Shown: positions 1 through 7,465 of the stretch, piece after piece
Layout of the letters: every line of letters begins with the position of its first letter
Position numbering within the stretch: the stretch's first letter is position 1
Source of the DNA: a virus
Length of the DNA: 35,009 nt
Strand: one strand, 5' to 3'
Virus record (IMG/VR): IMGVR_UViG_3300050821_013826
Location: 1 to 35,009 of that record
Program-made: the position numbers and the translations under genes
The notes under the pieces: generated by a model
The model's database searches: none
The model's input: only the letters and a program-made list of their open reading frames with translations
Told to the model about the DNA's origin: nothing

Positions 1-2
1 TT

Positions 3-1118
3 CCGAGCCTGATCCTCAACTATGCCGGGCAGGCCGGGCTCGTGCTTGAGGGCGCCCCGACCGACGGCAATATCTTCTTTCGGCTCTGCCCCGGACCCTT
101 GCTGATACCACTCATCGTGTTGGCGACCGTGGCGACGATCATTGCCAGTCAATCGATCATCACCGGCGCCTTCTCGATGACCCGGCAGGCGATCCAGCTC
201 GGCTGGCTGCCGCGGCTGCGGATCAAGCAGACCTCATCGGAGGGCTACGGTCAGATTTATGTCGGCGTCGTCAACTGGCTGCTGATGATCGTGACCGTCG
301 GGCTGACCATCGGGTTTGGCAAGTCCGACAATCTGGCGGCCGCCTACGGCATCGCCGTTTCGCTGACCATGCTGATGACCTCGGCGCTGCTTTTCATTGC
401 GATGCGCGAGATCTGGGGCTGGAGCATATGGGTTGCCGGTTCGGTCGCGGCCTGCTTTCTGGTCATCGACAGCGCCTTCTTCCTTGCTAACCTCACCAAG
501 GTCGCCGACGGCGGCTATGTACCCCTGCTCTTGGCGATCGCGGTGTACGGCGTGATGTGGATCTGGCACCGCGGGGCGGCGGCGGTGACGGCTCGGATGC
601 ATGAATACCTGATTCCGATTCCGGAATTCATGAAGGACATCGAAGCGAAAGGCATCCCTCGCGTTCCCGGCACCGCGGTGTTCCTGACCCGGACCGAGAA
701 GGACACGCCGCCGGTGATGATCTGGCATGTCAAGCATAACCGTGCGCTGCATGAGCATCTGTTCGTGCTGCGCGTCGAAATCCTGTCGGTGCCGTGGGTG
801 ACGTCCGGCAACCGGATCGCCATCGAGGAAGTCGCGAAGAATTTCTGGCGCGCTGAAGCGCGTTTCGGCTTCATGGAGCGGCCCCATATTCCGGAATTGC
901 TCACCACCGGTAAATCGCTGGGGTGTACCGTCGATCTCGACGATGTGACGTATTATGTCGGTCATGAAACGGTGATCGGCCGCGAAGACGAGTTGGGCCT
1001 GCCTAAGTGGCAGGAGGGGCTGTTCGCCGTGATGGAGCGCAATGCCATCCATGTCAGCGATTTCTTCAGCCTGCCGACCGATCAGGTCGTCGAGATTGGA
1101 CGCCAGGTTTCGATCTAG
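3..1118 (+). CDS. kup: Kup-type potassium uptake transporter, C-terminal part
   Basis: This is the C-terminal ~371 residues of a Kup/KUP (HAK/KT family) inner-membrane K+/H+ symporter. The reading frame is open from the window edge, so the start lies upstream. Visible family features are the membrane segment with ATIIASQSIITGAFSMTRQA, the following loop with QLGWLPRL, further hydrophobic helices (VVNWLLMIVTVGLTIGFG and the SLTMLMTSALLFIAM region), and the soluble C-terminal tail with GTAVFLT, HVKHNRALHE and the YYVGHETV-type strand. The known family length is about 630 residues, so a little under half is missing. It ends in TAG with no clear terminator. It belongs to the host flank, and its codon use matches the neighbouring host genes. 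Confidence 0.93.
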   Translation, partial: PSLILNYAGQAGLVLEGAPTDGNIFFRLCPGPLLIPLIVLATVATIIASQSIITGAFSMTRQAIQLGWLPRLRIKQTSSEGYGQIYVGVVNWLLMIVTVGLTIGFGKSDNLAAAYGIAVSLTMLMTSALLFIAMREIWGWSIWVAGSVAACFLVIDSAFFLANLTKVADGGYVPLLLAIAVYGVMWIWHRGAAAVTARMHEYLIPIPEFMKDIEAKGIPRVPGTAVFLTRTEKDTPPVMIWHVKHNRALHEHLFVLRVEILSVPWVTSGNRIAIEEVAKNFWRAEARFGFMERPHIPELLTTGKSLGCTVDLDDVTYYVGHETVIGREDELGLPKWQEGLFAVMERNAIHVSDFFSLPTDQVVEIGRQVSI

Positions 1119-1150
1119 TCTCGGAAGCAAAATCCGACTAGCATCCGATT

Positions 1151-2215
1151 ATGTGGGGAGAGCTGCCGGAGAAACTGGCGATATTTTACGCCATCCCGCG
1201 ATGGGGGCACGCCATCAACAGACCGGTGGCGTCGGTTCTGGGCGCGCTGGCGATCATTGGCGTCGCCGGTTGCGGTGCCGCCAACGCGCAGAAGCCCGGT
1301 CCGGATTCTACGCCGGCTGCGCCGGTGTCCGATTCATTTCCAGCCTGGGCCTATCCATGGGCTCCGGATTTCAAACCGCCACCCGACGACGGCAAGCCAA
1401 CTCACGTTCCCGACAGTACCGCCGCCTTTACGATCACGCAGGAGCGCGATCTTTTCTTCGCCCCGGACTGGCATCCCGGCGATCACATTCCCATGCCCGA
1501 CATCGTCGCCCACGGGCGGCGACCTGATGTGCGGGCCTGCGGCTCCTGTCATCGCGCCGAAGGCACCGGCGGTCCGGAGAATGCGAGCCTTGCCGGCCTT
1601 TCTGCCGCCTATATCTCCCAGCAGATGGCCGACTTCAAAAGCGGCGCGCGGAAATCTGCACGCCCTGGCGCGGGTGGGCTGATGATCGTAATCGCCAAAG
1701 CCGCCACCGATGCGGAGGTGGAAGCCGCGGCGGCCTATTTTTCCGCGCTGAAGCCGAAGCCGATCATCAGGGTCGTCGAGACCGAGACGGTCCCGGTGAC
1801 GCAGATTGCGCAGTTTTTTTACACGACCGTGGCCAATGGCGGCACGGAGCCGATCGGCCGGCGCATCGTCGAGATACCCCGCGACGTCCAGCAATTCGAG
1901 CATCGCGATTCGCGCTCGCAGTTCACGGCCTATGTGCCGACCGGAAGCCTTGCCAGGGGCGAAGCCCTGGCGAAAACCGGCGGATCGGGCACAACGATCC
2001 CTTGCGCCGGATGCCACGGTCCGGGCCTCAACGGTATCGACGCCATTCCCCGCATCGCCGGACGCTCGCCGAGCTATCTCGTGCGGCAGATGTATAATTT
2101 CCAGCAGCACGCCCGGAACGGCAGCGCGGGCGCGCTGATGATGCCGGTCGTTGAAAAATTATCGCATGACGACATGATTGCGCTCGCGGCCTATGTGTCG
2201 TCGTTGCAACCCTGA
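1151..2215 (+). CDS. Di-haem c-type cytochrome, probable lipoprotein
   Basis: This 354-residue exported protein has two CXXCH haem-attachment motifs, CGSCH near residue 130 and CAGCH near residue 290, each in a class I cytochrome c-like domain. The N-terminus carries a hydrophobic stretch (VLGALAIIGVAGC) that ends in a lipobox-like VAGC; a conventional signal peptidase cut after ANA is the alternative. The start is uncertain, because 20 mostly non-hydrophobic residues precede the signal core and a later start is possible. The protein would carry electrons in the periplasm, but its redox partner cannot be read from the neighbours. It lies 33 bp after kup and overlaps the upstream region of the arginase gene. 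It looks like an ordinary host gene. Confidence 0.85.
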   Translation: MWGELPEKLAIFYAIPRWGHAINRPVASVLGALAIIGVAGCGAANAQKPGPDSTPAAPVSDSFPAWAYPWAPDFKPPPDDGKPTHVPDSTAAFTITQERDLFFAPDWHPGDHIPMPDIVAHGRRPDVRACGSCHRAEGTGGPENASLAGLSAAYISQQMADFKSGARKSARPGAGGLMIVIAKAATDAEVEAAAAYFSALKPKPIIRVVETETVPVTQIAQFFYTTVANGGTEPIGRRIVEIPRDVQQFEHRDSRSQFTAYVPTGSLARGEALAKTGGSGTTIPCAGCHGPGLNGIDAIPRIAGRSPSYLVRQMYNFQQHARNGSAGALMMPVVEKLSHDDMIALAAYVSSLQP

Positions 2216-2276
2216 GGGCCACCGTCGTTTGCGACCGCGCGGGTATTCGGGCGGATCATTCATCCAAGAGGCTGCT

Positions 2277-3254
2277 GTGATCGACACCATGAAATCGGAT
2301 ACGGCGCGCCGAATTGCGCTGCTTGGTGCGCCCATCGATATCGGCGCGTCGCAACGGGGAACCCTGATGGGACCGGCGGCGCTGCGAACCGCCGGTCTTC
2401 TGACCGTGCTCGACGGGCTGGCGTGCGAAGTCAGCGATCATGGCGACATCTCGATCGGTGAGCTGGCCGAGCCGGCGGACCCTCCGCCTGACAATGCCAG
2501 GCATTACCGGGAAATCCAGCGCTGGACCCGGGAACTGAGTGCGCGGGCGTATGAGCTGGCGCGATCGGGGGCAATCCCGATCTTTCTCGGTGGCGATCAC
2601 ACCCTCTCGATGGGTTCGGTGAATGGCATCGCCCGCTACTGGCGCGAGGCGGGTCGCGAGCTTTTCGTCTTATGGCTGGATGCGCATGCTGACTACAATA
2701 CGCCGGTGACAACGCTATCCGGCAACATGCACGGCATGTCGGCGGCCTTCCTGTGCGGCGAGCCGGGGCTGGACCGGCTTTTGGGCGGAGAACCGCGTGC
2801 GTCGATCAAGCCCGATCAACTGGAACTATTCGGCATACGTTCGATCGACAGGCTGGAAAAGGACTTGCTGCGAGATCGCCGCATCAGCGTCGCCGACATG
2901 CGGCAGATCGATGAGTTCGGCGTCGGGGTGCTGATCCGCCGCGTGATTGAAAAAGTGCGGGCCCGCGGCGGCGTGCTGCATGTCAGTTTTGACGTCGACT
3001 TTCTCGACCCCGGCCTCGCGCCCGGCGTCGGCACCACGGTGCCGGGCGGCGCCACCTATCGTGAGGCGCATCTGGTGATGGAAATGCTGCATGATTGCGG
3101 GCTGGTTCGTTCCGTCGATGTCGTGGAACTCAATCCGTTCCTTGACGAGCGGGGCCGCACCGCGCGAACCGCGGTCGAACTCATCGGCAGCCTGTTTGGC
3201 CAGCAGATAACCGACCGGCCGACCCCGACCAACGCCATCGGACCCGGCGATTGA
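2277..3254 (+). CDS. rocF: Arginase
   Basis: This is an arginase (ureohydrolase family), which hydrolyses L-arginine to L-ornithine and urea in the cytoplasm with a binuclear Mn2+ centre. The metal-binding signatures are all present in order: GGDHT, DAHAD and SFDVDFLDP. The GTTVPGG segment is typical of true arginases. The length of 325 residues is normal. I chose GTG at 2277 because AAGAGG lies 5 nt upstream; ATG at 2289 is an alternative, and the open frame further upstream reads as non-coding. Agmatinase is a related possibility, but the substrate-loop style favours arginase. It is a host gene on the left flank of the phage cluster. Confidence 0.93.
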   Translation: MIDTMKSDTARRIALLGAPIDIGASQRGTLMGPAALRTAGLLTVLDGLACEVSDHGDISIGELAEPADPPPDNARHYREIQRWTRELSARAYELARSGAIPIFLGGDHTLSMGSVNGIARYWREAGRELFVLWLDAHADYNTPVTTLSGNMHGMSAAFLCGEPGLDRLLGGEPRASIKPDQLELFGIRSIDRLEKDLLRDRRISVADMRQIDEFGVGVLIRRVIEKVRARGGVLHVSFDVDFLDPGLAPGVGTTVPGGATYREAHLVMEMLHDCGLVRSVDVVELNPFLDERGRTARTAVELIGSLFGQQITDRPTPTNAIGPGD

Positions 3255-3415
3255 AGCGCGAGTTGAATGCGTCAAGGGGCGCGCGCTCTCGGAATGATCG
3301 ATTCAGGAACTCAAGGATTGTTCCCGAAAACAAGGTCGCGGCGGACGACCCGTACCCGGAACTTTCGTTCTCGCCGCGATTTATTTCGCGAGAGGAATCG
3401 TTCGAGGCATATTCT

Positions 3416-3703
3416 ATGAGCACCGATCTCTCGAGGAATAAAGCCCGCTTCAGGAGACGAGCTGGCAATCCTGTCGTGTACGCCCTGGCGGTCGCCGTTT
3501 TCGGTTTGCTGTCAATGCTGATTGTCGATCACGGTCCGTGGAATCGCCCCCACATCCAGACCGCGGAGGCCCACTACGCCACCACCGGCGCCGCCGCGCG
3601 AGCCGCCGGAGCGACGGTGACGCCGACGATGCCGAAGCCGGCGCTCGAACCGGTTGCCCCTGTTCCGAAGCCGGTTCAACCGACAAATCCAGCGACACCA
3701 TAG
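3416..3703 (+). CDS. Small single-pass membrane protein, Pro/Ala-rich tail
   Basis: This 95-residue hypothetical protein has a basic N-terminus (RNKARFRRRAG), one transmembrane helix (VVYALAVAVFGLLSMLIV, about residues 20-37), and a Pro/Ala-rich extracytoplasmic tail ending in repeated PKP/PVAP-like units. This organisation fits a membrane-anchored periplasmic peptide. ATG 3416 was chosen because the longer open frame upstream is poor in coding character. No family is recognised. It is monocistronic and belongs to the host flank. The 160 bp upstream is non-coding and contains a ggaac/gttcc inverted pair. Confidence 0.6.
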   Translation: MSTDLSRNKARFRRRAGNPVVYALAVAVFGLLSMLIVDHGPWNRPHIQTAEAHYATTGAAARAAGATVTPTMPKPALEPVAPVPKPVQPTNPATP

Positions 3704-3777
3704 CGCCTGGCTTTAGTTGCGATCATCTTCCTCGCGGTCGCGATAGCGCGTGGAGAAATTACTCGGTCCGGATCGCG

Positions 3778-3963
3778 TCAGCGGATGCTGACAAACGCGG
3801 CCCACAGCGCGGCAAGGATCGCGCCAGCCAAAACGTAGGACGGGTGATCGCAAAAGGTGCTGCCGTATTGGCACATCTGCACACCCAGGCTGCCGATTTC
3901 ATTATTGCCGGCGGCATAGAACAGACCGGCCAGTACGGCCAGCACTGCGGCCACGAAATACAT
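3778..3963 (-). CDS. Small two-helix membrane protein
   Basis: This 61-residue protein on the minus strand has two hydrophobic segments (YFVAAVLAVLAGLFYAAG and YVLAGAILAALWAAFVS) around a short loop with two cysteines (QMCQYGSTFC). The layout is common among small hypothetical inner-membrane proteins of Bradyrhizobium-like genomes; that comparison is from memory. The start was set at the ATG at 3963, because extending it to 4125 would translate through the repeat unit at 4099-4180. It is the last recognisable host-type gene before the phage cluster and runs away from it. Confidence 0.6.
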   Translation of the reverse strand: MYFVAAVLAVLAGLFYAAGNNEIGSLGVQMCQYGSTFCDHPSYVLAGAILAALWAAFVSIR

Positions 3964-4057
3964 CAGACGCCCCCCATGCAGGAATGACCATTGAGTCGCA
4001 CGCGACAGCGGCAGCCTCTCATATATCCGCCGCGCTGTCGCCGCGGCCTCAAGAAAA

Positions 4058-4103
4058 ACTTGCGAAAAAACTTGCCAAGGACTTGCCAACAAAAAAACTT
4101 GCC
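4058..4103 (+). repeat. Four short tandem-like ACTTGCC/ACTTGCG repeats
   Basis: ACTTGC[CG] occurs at 4058, 4070, 4081 and 4097, separated by A-rich spacers (unit starts 12, 11 and 16 bp apart). The last copy overlaps the -35-like TTGCCA of the promoter-terminator unit at 4099. The array stands at the left edge of the phage cluster, between the divergent host gene and the terminase module. It could be a regulator-binding array or slippage-derived repeats; nothing in the sequence decides this. Confidence 0.6.
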
Positions 4104-4180
4104 ATGTCGGGCAAATCAGCTGCATATGTTCAGCATCGCAAGAATTAAGCCCGCGCCGGAAAACCGGTCGCGGGCTTTTT
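4099..4180 (+). repeat. Promoter-terminator repeat unit, copy A
   Basis: This is the first of three ~82-bp near-identical units (others at 10262 and 14606). It has a -35-like TTGCCA at 4099, an 18-nt spacer, a CATATG at 4123, then about 20 nt to a strong hairpin with T-run (4148-4180). Conserved blocks are atgtcgggcaaatca, ctgcatat, catcgca and the whole stem. If the first part is a promoter, a transcript of roughly 45-50 nt would start and stop within the unit. Copy A precedes the small terminase module. Confidence 0.75.
4148..4180 (+). terminator. Rho-independent terminator in unit A
   Basis: The stem agcccgcg/cgcgggct is extended by ccgg/ccgg with one bulged T, giving about 12 bp closed by an AAAA loop and followed by a T-run. 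Copies B and C have the GAAA (GNRA) loop instead. It reads on the + strand. Confidence 0.85.
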
Positions 4181-4346
4181 GAATCGGACGGCGATCCGCA
4201 TTCACGGGCGCATTCATCCTCCCAGTCAGCTCATTGCCGCCAGACGCGCCCCCGTGGGTCGTCGTCCGAACCAGTCAGCCGGCGCCCGCGTTCGCGCAGC
4301 CGATTTGCACCCCGCAACAACAACGAACGATCATGAAGAGGCCCGC

Positions 4347-4418
4347 ATGACAGCTTACCTGATATCGCTTTCCCTGACAGGCCTGGTCGCGATCGCAGTG
4401 TGGGAGGCGCTGTCGTGA
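4347..4418 (+). CDS. 23-residue single-helix membrane peptide
   Basis: This tiny gene encodes one hydrophobic helix (YLISLSLTGLVAIAVWEAL). The start is supported by GAAGAGG five bases upstream of ATG 4347, and its stop overlaps the GTG start of the next gene (GTGA), which indicates translational coupling. It opens the phage operon after repeat unit A. No function is recognised. Such short membrane peptides are common in phage operons. Confidence 0.55.
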   Translation: MTAYLISLSLTGLVAIAVWEALS

Positions 4419-4600
4419 GCGCGGAAATCATTCCATTCGTTCCACGGCTCAAGCGCAAGCCAGAGCCGACGCCTCTTCCGCCGGCCGCGCTTCGCTCGGC
4501 GCCGCGGCCCGACGACCTGACCATGGATCACGCCGACACGGCGCCGTGCGAATACGTTCCGTCCCTCGATCTGCCCGGGCATGATGTCAAAAATGGTTAG
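4415..4600 (+). CDS. Small Pro-rich phage protein upstream of terminase
   Basis: This 61-residue hypothetical protein is rich in Pro and Arg in its first half (VPRLKRKPEPTPLPPAAL) and acidic in the second. The GTG start at 4415 overlaps the previous stop by four bases, and its 3' end overlaps the next gene by 20 bp. The coupled arrangement supports real translation. No family is recognised; position suggests an accessory role in the DNA-packaging module. Confidence 0.5.
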   Translation: MSAEIIPFVPRLKRKPEPTPLPPAALRSAPRPDDLTMDHADTAPCEYVPSLDLPGHDVKNG

Positions 4601-4850
4601 AAGCATCACCGAAATCCGGTCACTGGCGCGCAGCCATACCCGGACCGCGCTCAATGTCCTGGTCGGCGTCATGCGATCGAAGGACGCCACCGCCACCGCA
4701 AAAGTATCCGCCGCGAATGCCATTCTGGATCGCGGCTGGGGCAAAGCCACGCAAGCCATCGGCAACAGCGACGACGGTGCGTTGGAACTGATCCATAGAA
4801 TCGAGCGCGTCATTGTCCATCCTGAAAATCCCGACAGCCAGGGTCTTTGA
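4581..4850 (+). CDS. Small terminase subunit-like protein
   Basis: This 89-residue protein sits directly before, and overlaps by 38 bp, the large terminase gene. That is the usual place for the DNA-recognition (small) subunit of the phage packaging motor. The sequence has helical segments (ARSHTRTALNVLVGVMRS and ATAKVSAANAILDRGWGKA) with the AANAILDRGWGKA pattern that I associate with small terminase-like or putative HTH proteins of alphaproteobacterial phages. It is shorter than many TerS proteins, so the call rests partly on position. The start is atgatg at 4581/4584. Confidence 0.65.
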   Translation: MMSKMVRSITEIRSLARSHTRTALNVLVGVMRSKDATATAKVSAANAILDRGWGKATQAIGNSDDGALELIHRIERVIVHPENPDSQGL

Positions 4851-6099
4851 GCCGCTGCTTGCGCGCGCCCGGTACAAGGGTGTGCACGGCGGCAGGGGCT
4901 CGGGAAAATCGCATTTCTTCGGCGAGCTTTTGGTGGAGACCTGCCAGGCCGAGCGCGGCACGCTGGCGGTCTGCATTCGCGAAGCGCAACGGACGCTGGC
5001 GCAGTCCAGCAAGCGGCTGATCGAAAGCAAGATCGCAGCCCTCGGCGTCGGCAGTCAGTTCAAGCTGTTCAATGACAAGATCGAAACGCCCGGCGACGGG
5101 CTGATCATCTTCAGGGGCATGCAGGATCACACTGCCGAGTCGATCAAGTCGCTGGAGGGGTTCGGGATTGCCTGGATCGACGAGGCGCAGAATTTGAGCG
5201 CGCGCAGTCTTTCACTGTTGCGCCCAACCATCCGCGCTGAACGCTCCGAACTGTGGGCGTCGTGGAATCCGCGCCGGCGGTCCGATGCGATCGATGATTT
5301 TCTTCGCGCAAGGCAGCCGCCGGGCGCGATCGTCGTCAACGCCAACTGGCGCGACAATCCGTGGTTTCCATCGGTGCTGGAGCAGGAACGCAAGCTCGAT
5401 CTCGCGCTTTATCCCGACCGCTATCAGCACATATGGGAAGGCGATTACGTCAGGGCCTTCGAGGGCGCGTATTTCGCGCAGATGCTGGGCGAGGCCAGAT
5501 CACAGCAAAGAATCGGAAAAGTCTCCGCCGATCCGTTGCTCCCGATTCGCGCCTTTCACGATATCGGCGGCTCCGGTGGCGTTGCCGATGCCTACGCTAT
5601 CTGGATTGTTCAGTGGGTGGGACAGGAGATTCGCATTCTCGATTACTATGAGCAGGTCGGGCAAGTGCTCGCCTTCCACGTCAACTGGATGCGTGAGCGC
5701 GGCTATGAGAAGGCGATCAACTATCTGCCGCATGACGGCGTGAACGAAAACAACGTCACCGGCAAGAAATACGAGGACCATTGGCGCGAGGCCGGCTTCA
5801 ATGTCGAGCCGCCGGTGAAGAACCAGGGCAAAGGTGCGGCGATGATGCGGATCGAAGCGATCCGCCGGCTGGGGCCGCAGATGTGGTGGAATGAATCGAC
5901 CACCGAGCCGGGCCGGGACGCGATCGGCTTCTACCACGAACGCAAGGACGACATTCGCAACGTCGGCCTCGGACCGGAGCACGACTGGTCCAGCCACGCC
6001 GCCGATGCGCTGGGCCTGATGGCGGTCTGCTACGAGGCTCCGGGGCGGACGGCGAGTTTTAATCGGGCGATCCGGTATGCGGAGCAGGGCTGGGTGTGA
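4813..6099 (+). CDS. terL: Phage terminase large subunit (ATPase-nuclease)
   Basis: This 428-residue PBSX-family (Terminase_3-like) large terminase powers DNA packaging into the capsid and cuts the concatemer. The ATPase domain shows Walker A GGRGSGKS (residues 26-33), an adjacent Q/R-rich segment, and Walker B IAWIDEAQ (119-126) with its catalytic Glu. The C-terminal RNase H-like nuclease half contains FHDIGGSGGVADAYAIW and the terminal DWSSHAADAL, both supplying acidic metal ligands. The length is normal. The start is TTG 4813, overlapping the preceding gene; no ATG fits before the conserved N-terminus. It is intact, although a large accessory insertion follows immediately. Confidence 0.95.
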   Translation: MSILKIPTARVFEPLLARARYKGVHGGRGSGKSHFFGELLVETCQAERGTLAVCIREAQRTLAQSSKRLIESKIAALGVGSQFKLFNDKIETPGDGLIIFRGMQDHTAESIKSLEGFGIAWIDEAQNLSARSLSLLRPTIRAERSELWASWNPRRRSDAIDDFLRARQPPGAIVVNANWRDNPWFPSVLEQERKLDLALYPDRYQHIWEGDYVRAFEGAYFAQMLGEARSQQRIGKVSADPLLPIRAFHDIGGSGGVADAYAIWIVQWVGQEIRILDYYEQVGQVLAFHVNWMRERGYEKAINYLPHDGVNENNVTGKKYEDHWREAGFNVEPPVKNQGKGAAMMRIEAIRRLGPQMWWNESTTEPGRDAIGFYHERKDDIRNVGLGPEHDWSSHAADALGLMAVCYEAPGRTASFNRAIRYAEQGWV

Positions 6100-6139
6100 G
6101 TGGGGCGCGCGCGTACGGTACAAAGCGAGCCACCTCCCG

Positions 6140-6157
6140 AGCTTGGGTACTGGCCGG
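6140..6157 (+). repeat. Left inverted repeat of the 2.8-kb accessory segment
   Basis: agcttgggtactggccgg here matches the reverse complement of 8926-8943 with one mismatch. Next to it is cgcgatttcaaatccagcc (about 6171), which recurs in direct orientation, with several differences, near 8892. Multiple short repeats at both ends resemble the ends of IS21-like elements, but no istAB genes lie between them. Confidence 0.65.
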
Positions 6158-6231
6158 AACCGGCCCGACTCGCGATTTCAAATCCAGCCACCTAGTCTAA
6201 GCCCCCCTTGATCACGCGGAACTGCCTGCGC

Positions 6232-7101
6232 CTATCGGGCGCAGATGGGGTCGGAGCTATCGGTTGGGTGGTAAGCGCGGCAAATGACCAGATCACTGAT
6301 CGTCCATACGCGATCGGCAATCCCGATTGCCATCGCTGGCGTACATTTAAGGCTCTCATGCATTCTAGCGAGATTATAGAACGCGATGTGTAATGAAACT
6401 GCGGCGCAATGGGGATCGAGTTTCTTGCTAAAACCATTGCTCAGGCGCGCGAATCGTTTCGATGACATTCTGATCGTGAGATTTTGCCGTTCGACATAGC
6501 TTGTCGAAAACGTAACAGGATCTCCATTCGCTATCTGCTCTTCGACTGAGATCACTTCGGCCGGCGAGTAACGTCGAGATGCTTCGGTTATGTTCAGGTG
6601 AGTCACGGAGTAAGACCTGTTCACTACTCCATGGGCAACGTTGGGACCAAAAGCATCCCGGATGTAAGGGCGATAGGGATGGAAACCGTCCGTCGTGATT
6701 TCTGGCGTACCAATGACGCGCTCGCGCAAATCCTGGATAAGAAGGTCCGTGTTCTCTCCATCGCGCTTGCCCGTGCGGTAGCTGATGATGGCTCGGGTTG
6801 AGCTGCCAAGAGCGATGAAAGTATTTTGGTCGCCAGTCACGGCGATGTCGCGTCGGAGTTTCTCATGCTGCCGTCTTTTTCGCCCAACGAATGCCCATAA
6901 CTCGTCACATTCGATGAGGTTGGCTCGAACGCCGACCATCATGCGGTCGTGTAGTTCGGCGCAGCCGCGCCCGACTTTGAGCGCCAAGGTGGCGACGGTT
7001 TCGCGGTTAACCCCGGTGACGCGGCCGGCGGCGCGAATACCCATGCCCTCTACAAGGGCGGCGATGACTTCAACTTGTTTCTGATGAGGTAGAAGGTTCA
7101 T
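6232..7101 (-). CDS. IS1-family-like DDE transposase
   Basis: This ~289-residue transposase has an N-terminal helix-turn-helix segment (LVEGMGIRAAGRVTGVNRET) followed by a DDE-type catalytic region. Candidate acidic residues are in ECDELWAFV and TTDGFHPY, with the later YVERQNLTIRM/ARLSNGFSKK block typical of the IS1-like transposases abundant in Bradyrhizobium. ATG at 7101 was preferred; an upstream ATG at 7164 would add 21 residues of doubtful quality. The stop falls in a short GC hairpin (6225-6244). I did not find clean terminal inverted repeats hugging the gene, so it may belong to the larger segment bounded at 6140 and 8943. It is on the strand opposite to the phage genes. Confidence 0.85.
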   Translation of the reverse strand: MNLLPHQKQVEVIAALVEGMGIRAAGRVTGVNRETVATLALKVGRGCAELHDRMMVGVRANLIECDELWAFVGRKRRQHEKLRRDIAVTGDQNTFIALGSSTRAIISYRTGKRDGENTDLLIQDLRERVIGTPEITTDGFHPYRPYIRDAFGPNVAHGVVNRSYSVTHLNITEASRRYSPAEVISVEEQIANGDPVTFSTSYVERQNLTIRMSSKRFARLSNGFSKKLDPHCAAVSLHIAFYNLARMHESLKCTPAMAIGIADRVWTISDLVICRAYHPTDSSDPICAR

Positions 7102-7157
7102 GGCCCAATCCACGAAATGCGGAACTGAGGCCCGGAAGTCTCTGGAAATCTCGCCGA

Positions 7158-7175
7158 ATATCATATATATGATAT
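7158..7175. promoter_or_regulatory. 18-bp perfect AT palindrome upstream of the transposase
   Basis: atatcatatatatgatat is its own reverse complement and lies 57 bp before the preferred transposase start, overlapping the alternative start at 7164. It could be an operator or part of an element end. Confidence 0.5.
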
Positions 7176-7265
7176 CGAACGATCATGGCTTCGGGCCCAG
7201 TCCCTGAGTTGTGATCTAGGGACCCGGTCCCCGTTGACGCGGTGATCGGTTCTGTTTCGAGTCTA

Positions 7266-7342
7266 TGGCGGTCCCGGTTGGACTCGAACCAACAACCCGC
7301 AGTTCGGAAGACTGAAGCTCTATCCAGTTGAGCTACGGGACC
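7266..7342 (-). tRNA. tRNA gene, anticodon UCC by folding, Arg-like body
   Basis: A full 77-nt cloverleaf is visible on the minus strand. The 7-bp acceptor stem is ggtcccg/cgggacc. The D arm is gctc-aactggata-gagc, the T arm is gttgg-ttcgagt-ccaac, the discriminator is G, and CCA is encoded. Strict spacing gives the anticodon arm tcagt-cttccga-actgc, whose outermost pair (27-43) is U-C, placing UCC at positions 34-36 with G37. UCC would read Gly GGA codons. The body and G73 look more like an arginine tRNA. A shifted loop exposing CCG (Arg) would not form a stem. Its place inside a mobile-looking segment suggests an acquired or decaying gene. Confidence 0.85.
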
Positions 7343-7351
7343 ACCCCAAAG

Positions 7352-7381
7352 GGAGGAACTGGGTTGCCGCCCGGTTCCTCC
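7352..7381. other. Strong hairpin beside the tRNA 5' end
   Basis: ggaggaac/gttcctcc (8 bp) is extended by tggg/cccg around a short loop, immediately 5' of the tRNA on its own strand. There is no T-run in either direction, so it is not a standard terminator. It could be an RNA-processing or recombination structure. Confidence 0.45.
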
Positions 7382-7414
7382 TATCCGGTGACGTATTATC
7401 TACTATAACGAATA

Positions 7415-7433
7415 ATTCAGGTCAATACTGAAT
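7415..7433. promoter_or_regulatory. Candidate operator of the HigB/HigA-like operon
   Basis: The perfect inverted repeat ATTCAG-N7-CTGAAT lies in an AT-rich stretch 32 bp before the toxin start and just after a TATAAC that could be a -10 box. Antitoxins of the XRE type usually repress their own operon by binding such palindromes. That role here is inferred from position. Confidence 0.5.
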
Positions 7434-7465
7434 CTGCCCCCTTGTAGATATCCTCTTAAATCGAT

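Noticed and set aside
234-1130. 298-codon minus-strand open frame over kup
   Set aside because: It is a shadow of the transporter gene, with no recognisable sequence and an Arg/His/Gln-rich composition.
1334-2110. 258-codon minus-strand open frame over the cytochrome gene
   Set aside because: The + strand has two haem motifs and a signal sequence; the opposite frame has no protein character.
3255-3415. Possible EcfG-type promoter (ggaac elements) before the Pro/Ala-rich membrane protein
   Set aside because: GGAAC occurs twice, but no matching -10 (GTT) lies at the required 16-17 bp spacing.
3964-4125. N-terminal extension of the small membrane protein through repeat unit A, and similar MQVICPTCQS peptides opposite units B and C
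   Set aside because: The recurring peptide is only the reverse translation of the conserved repeat DNA; the units are better explained as promoter-terminator elements.
6100-7265. Classical IS with short terminal inverted repeats and target duplication immediately around the transposase
   Set aside because: I could not find matching ends close to the gene; only the wider 6140/8926 pair is clear.
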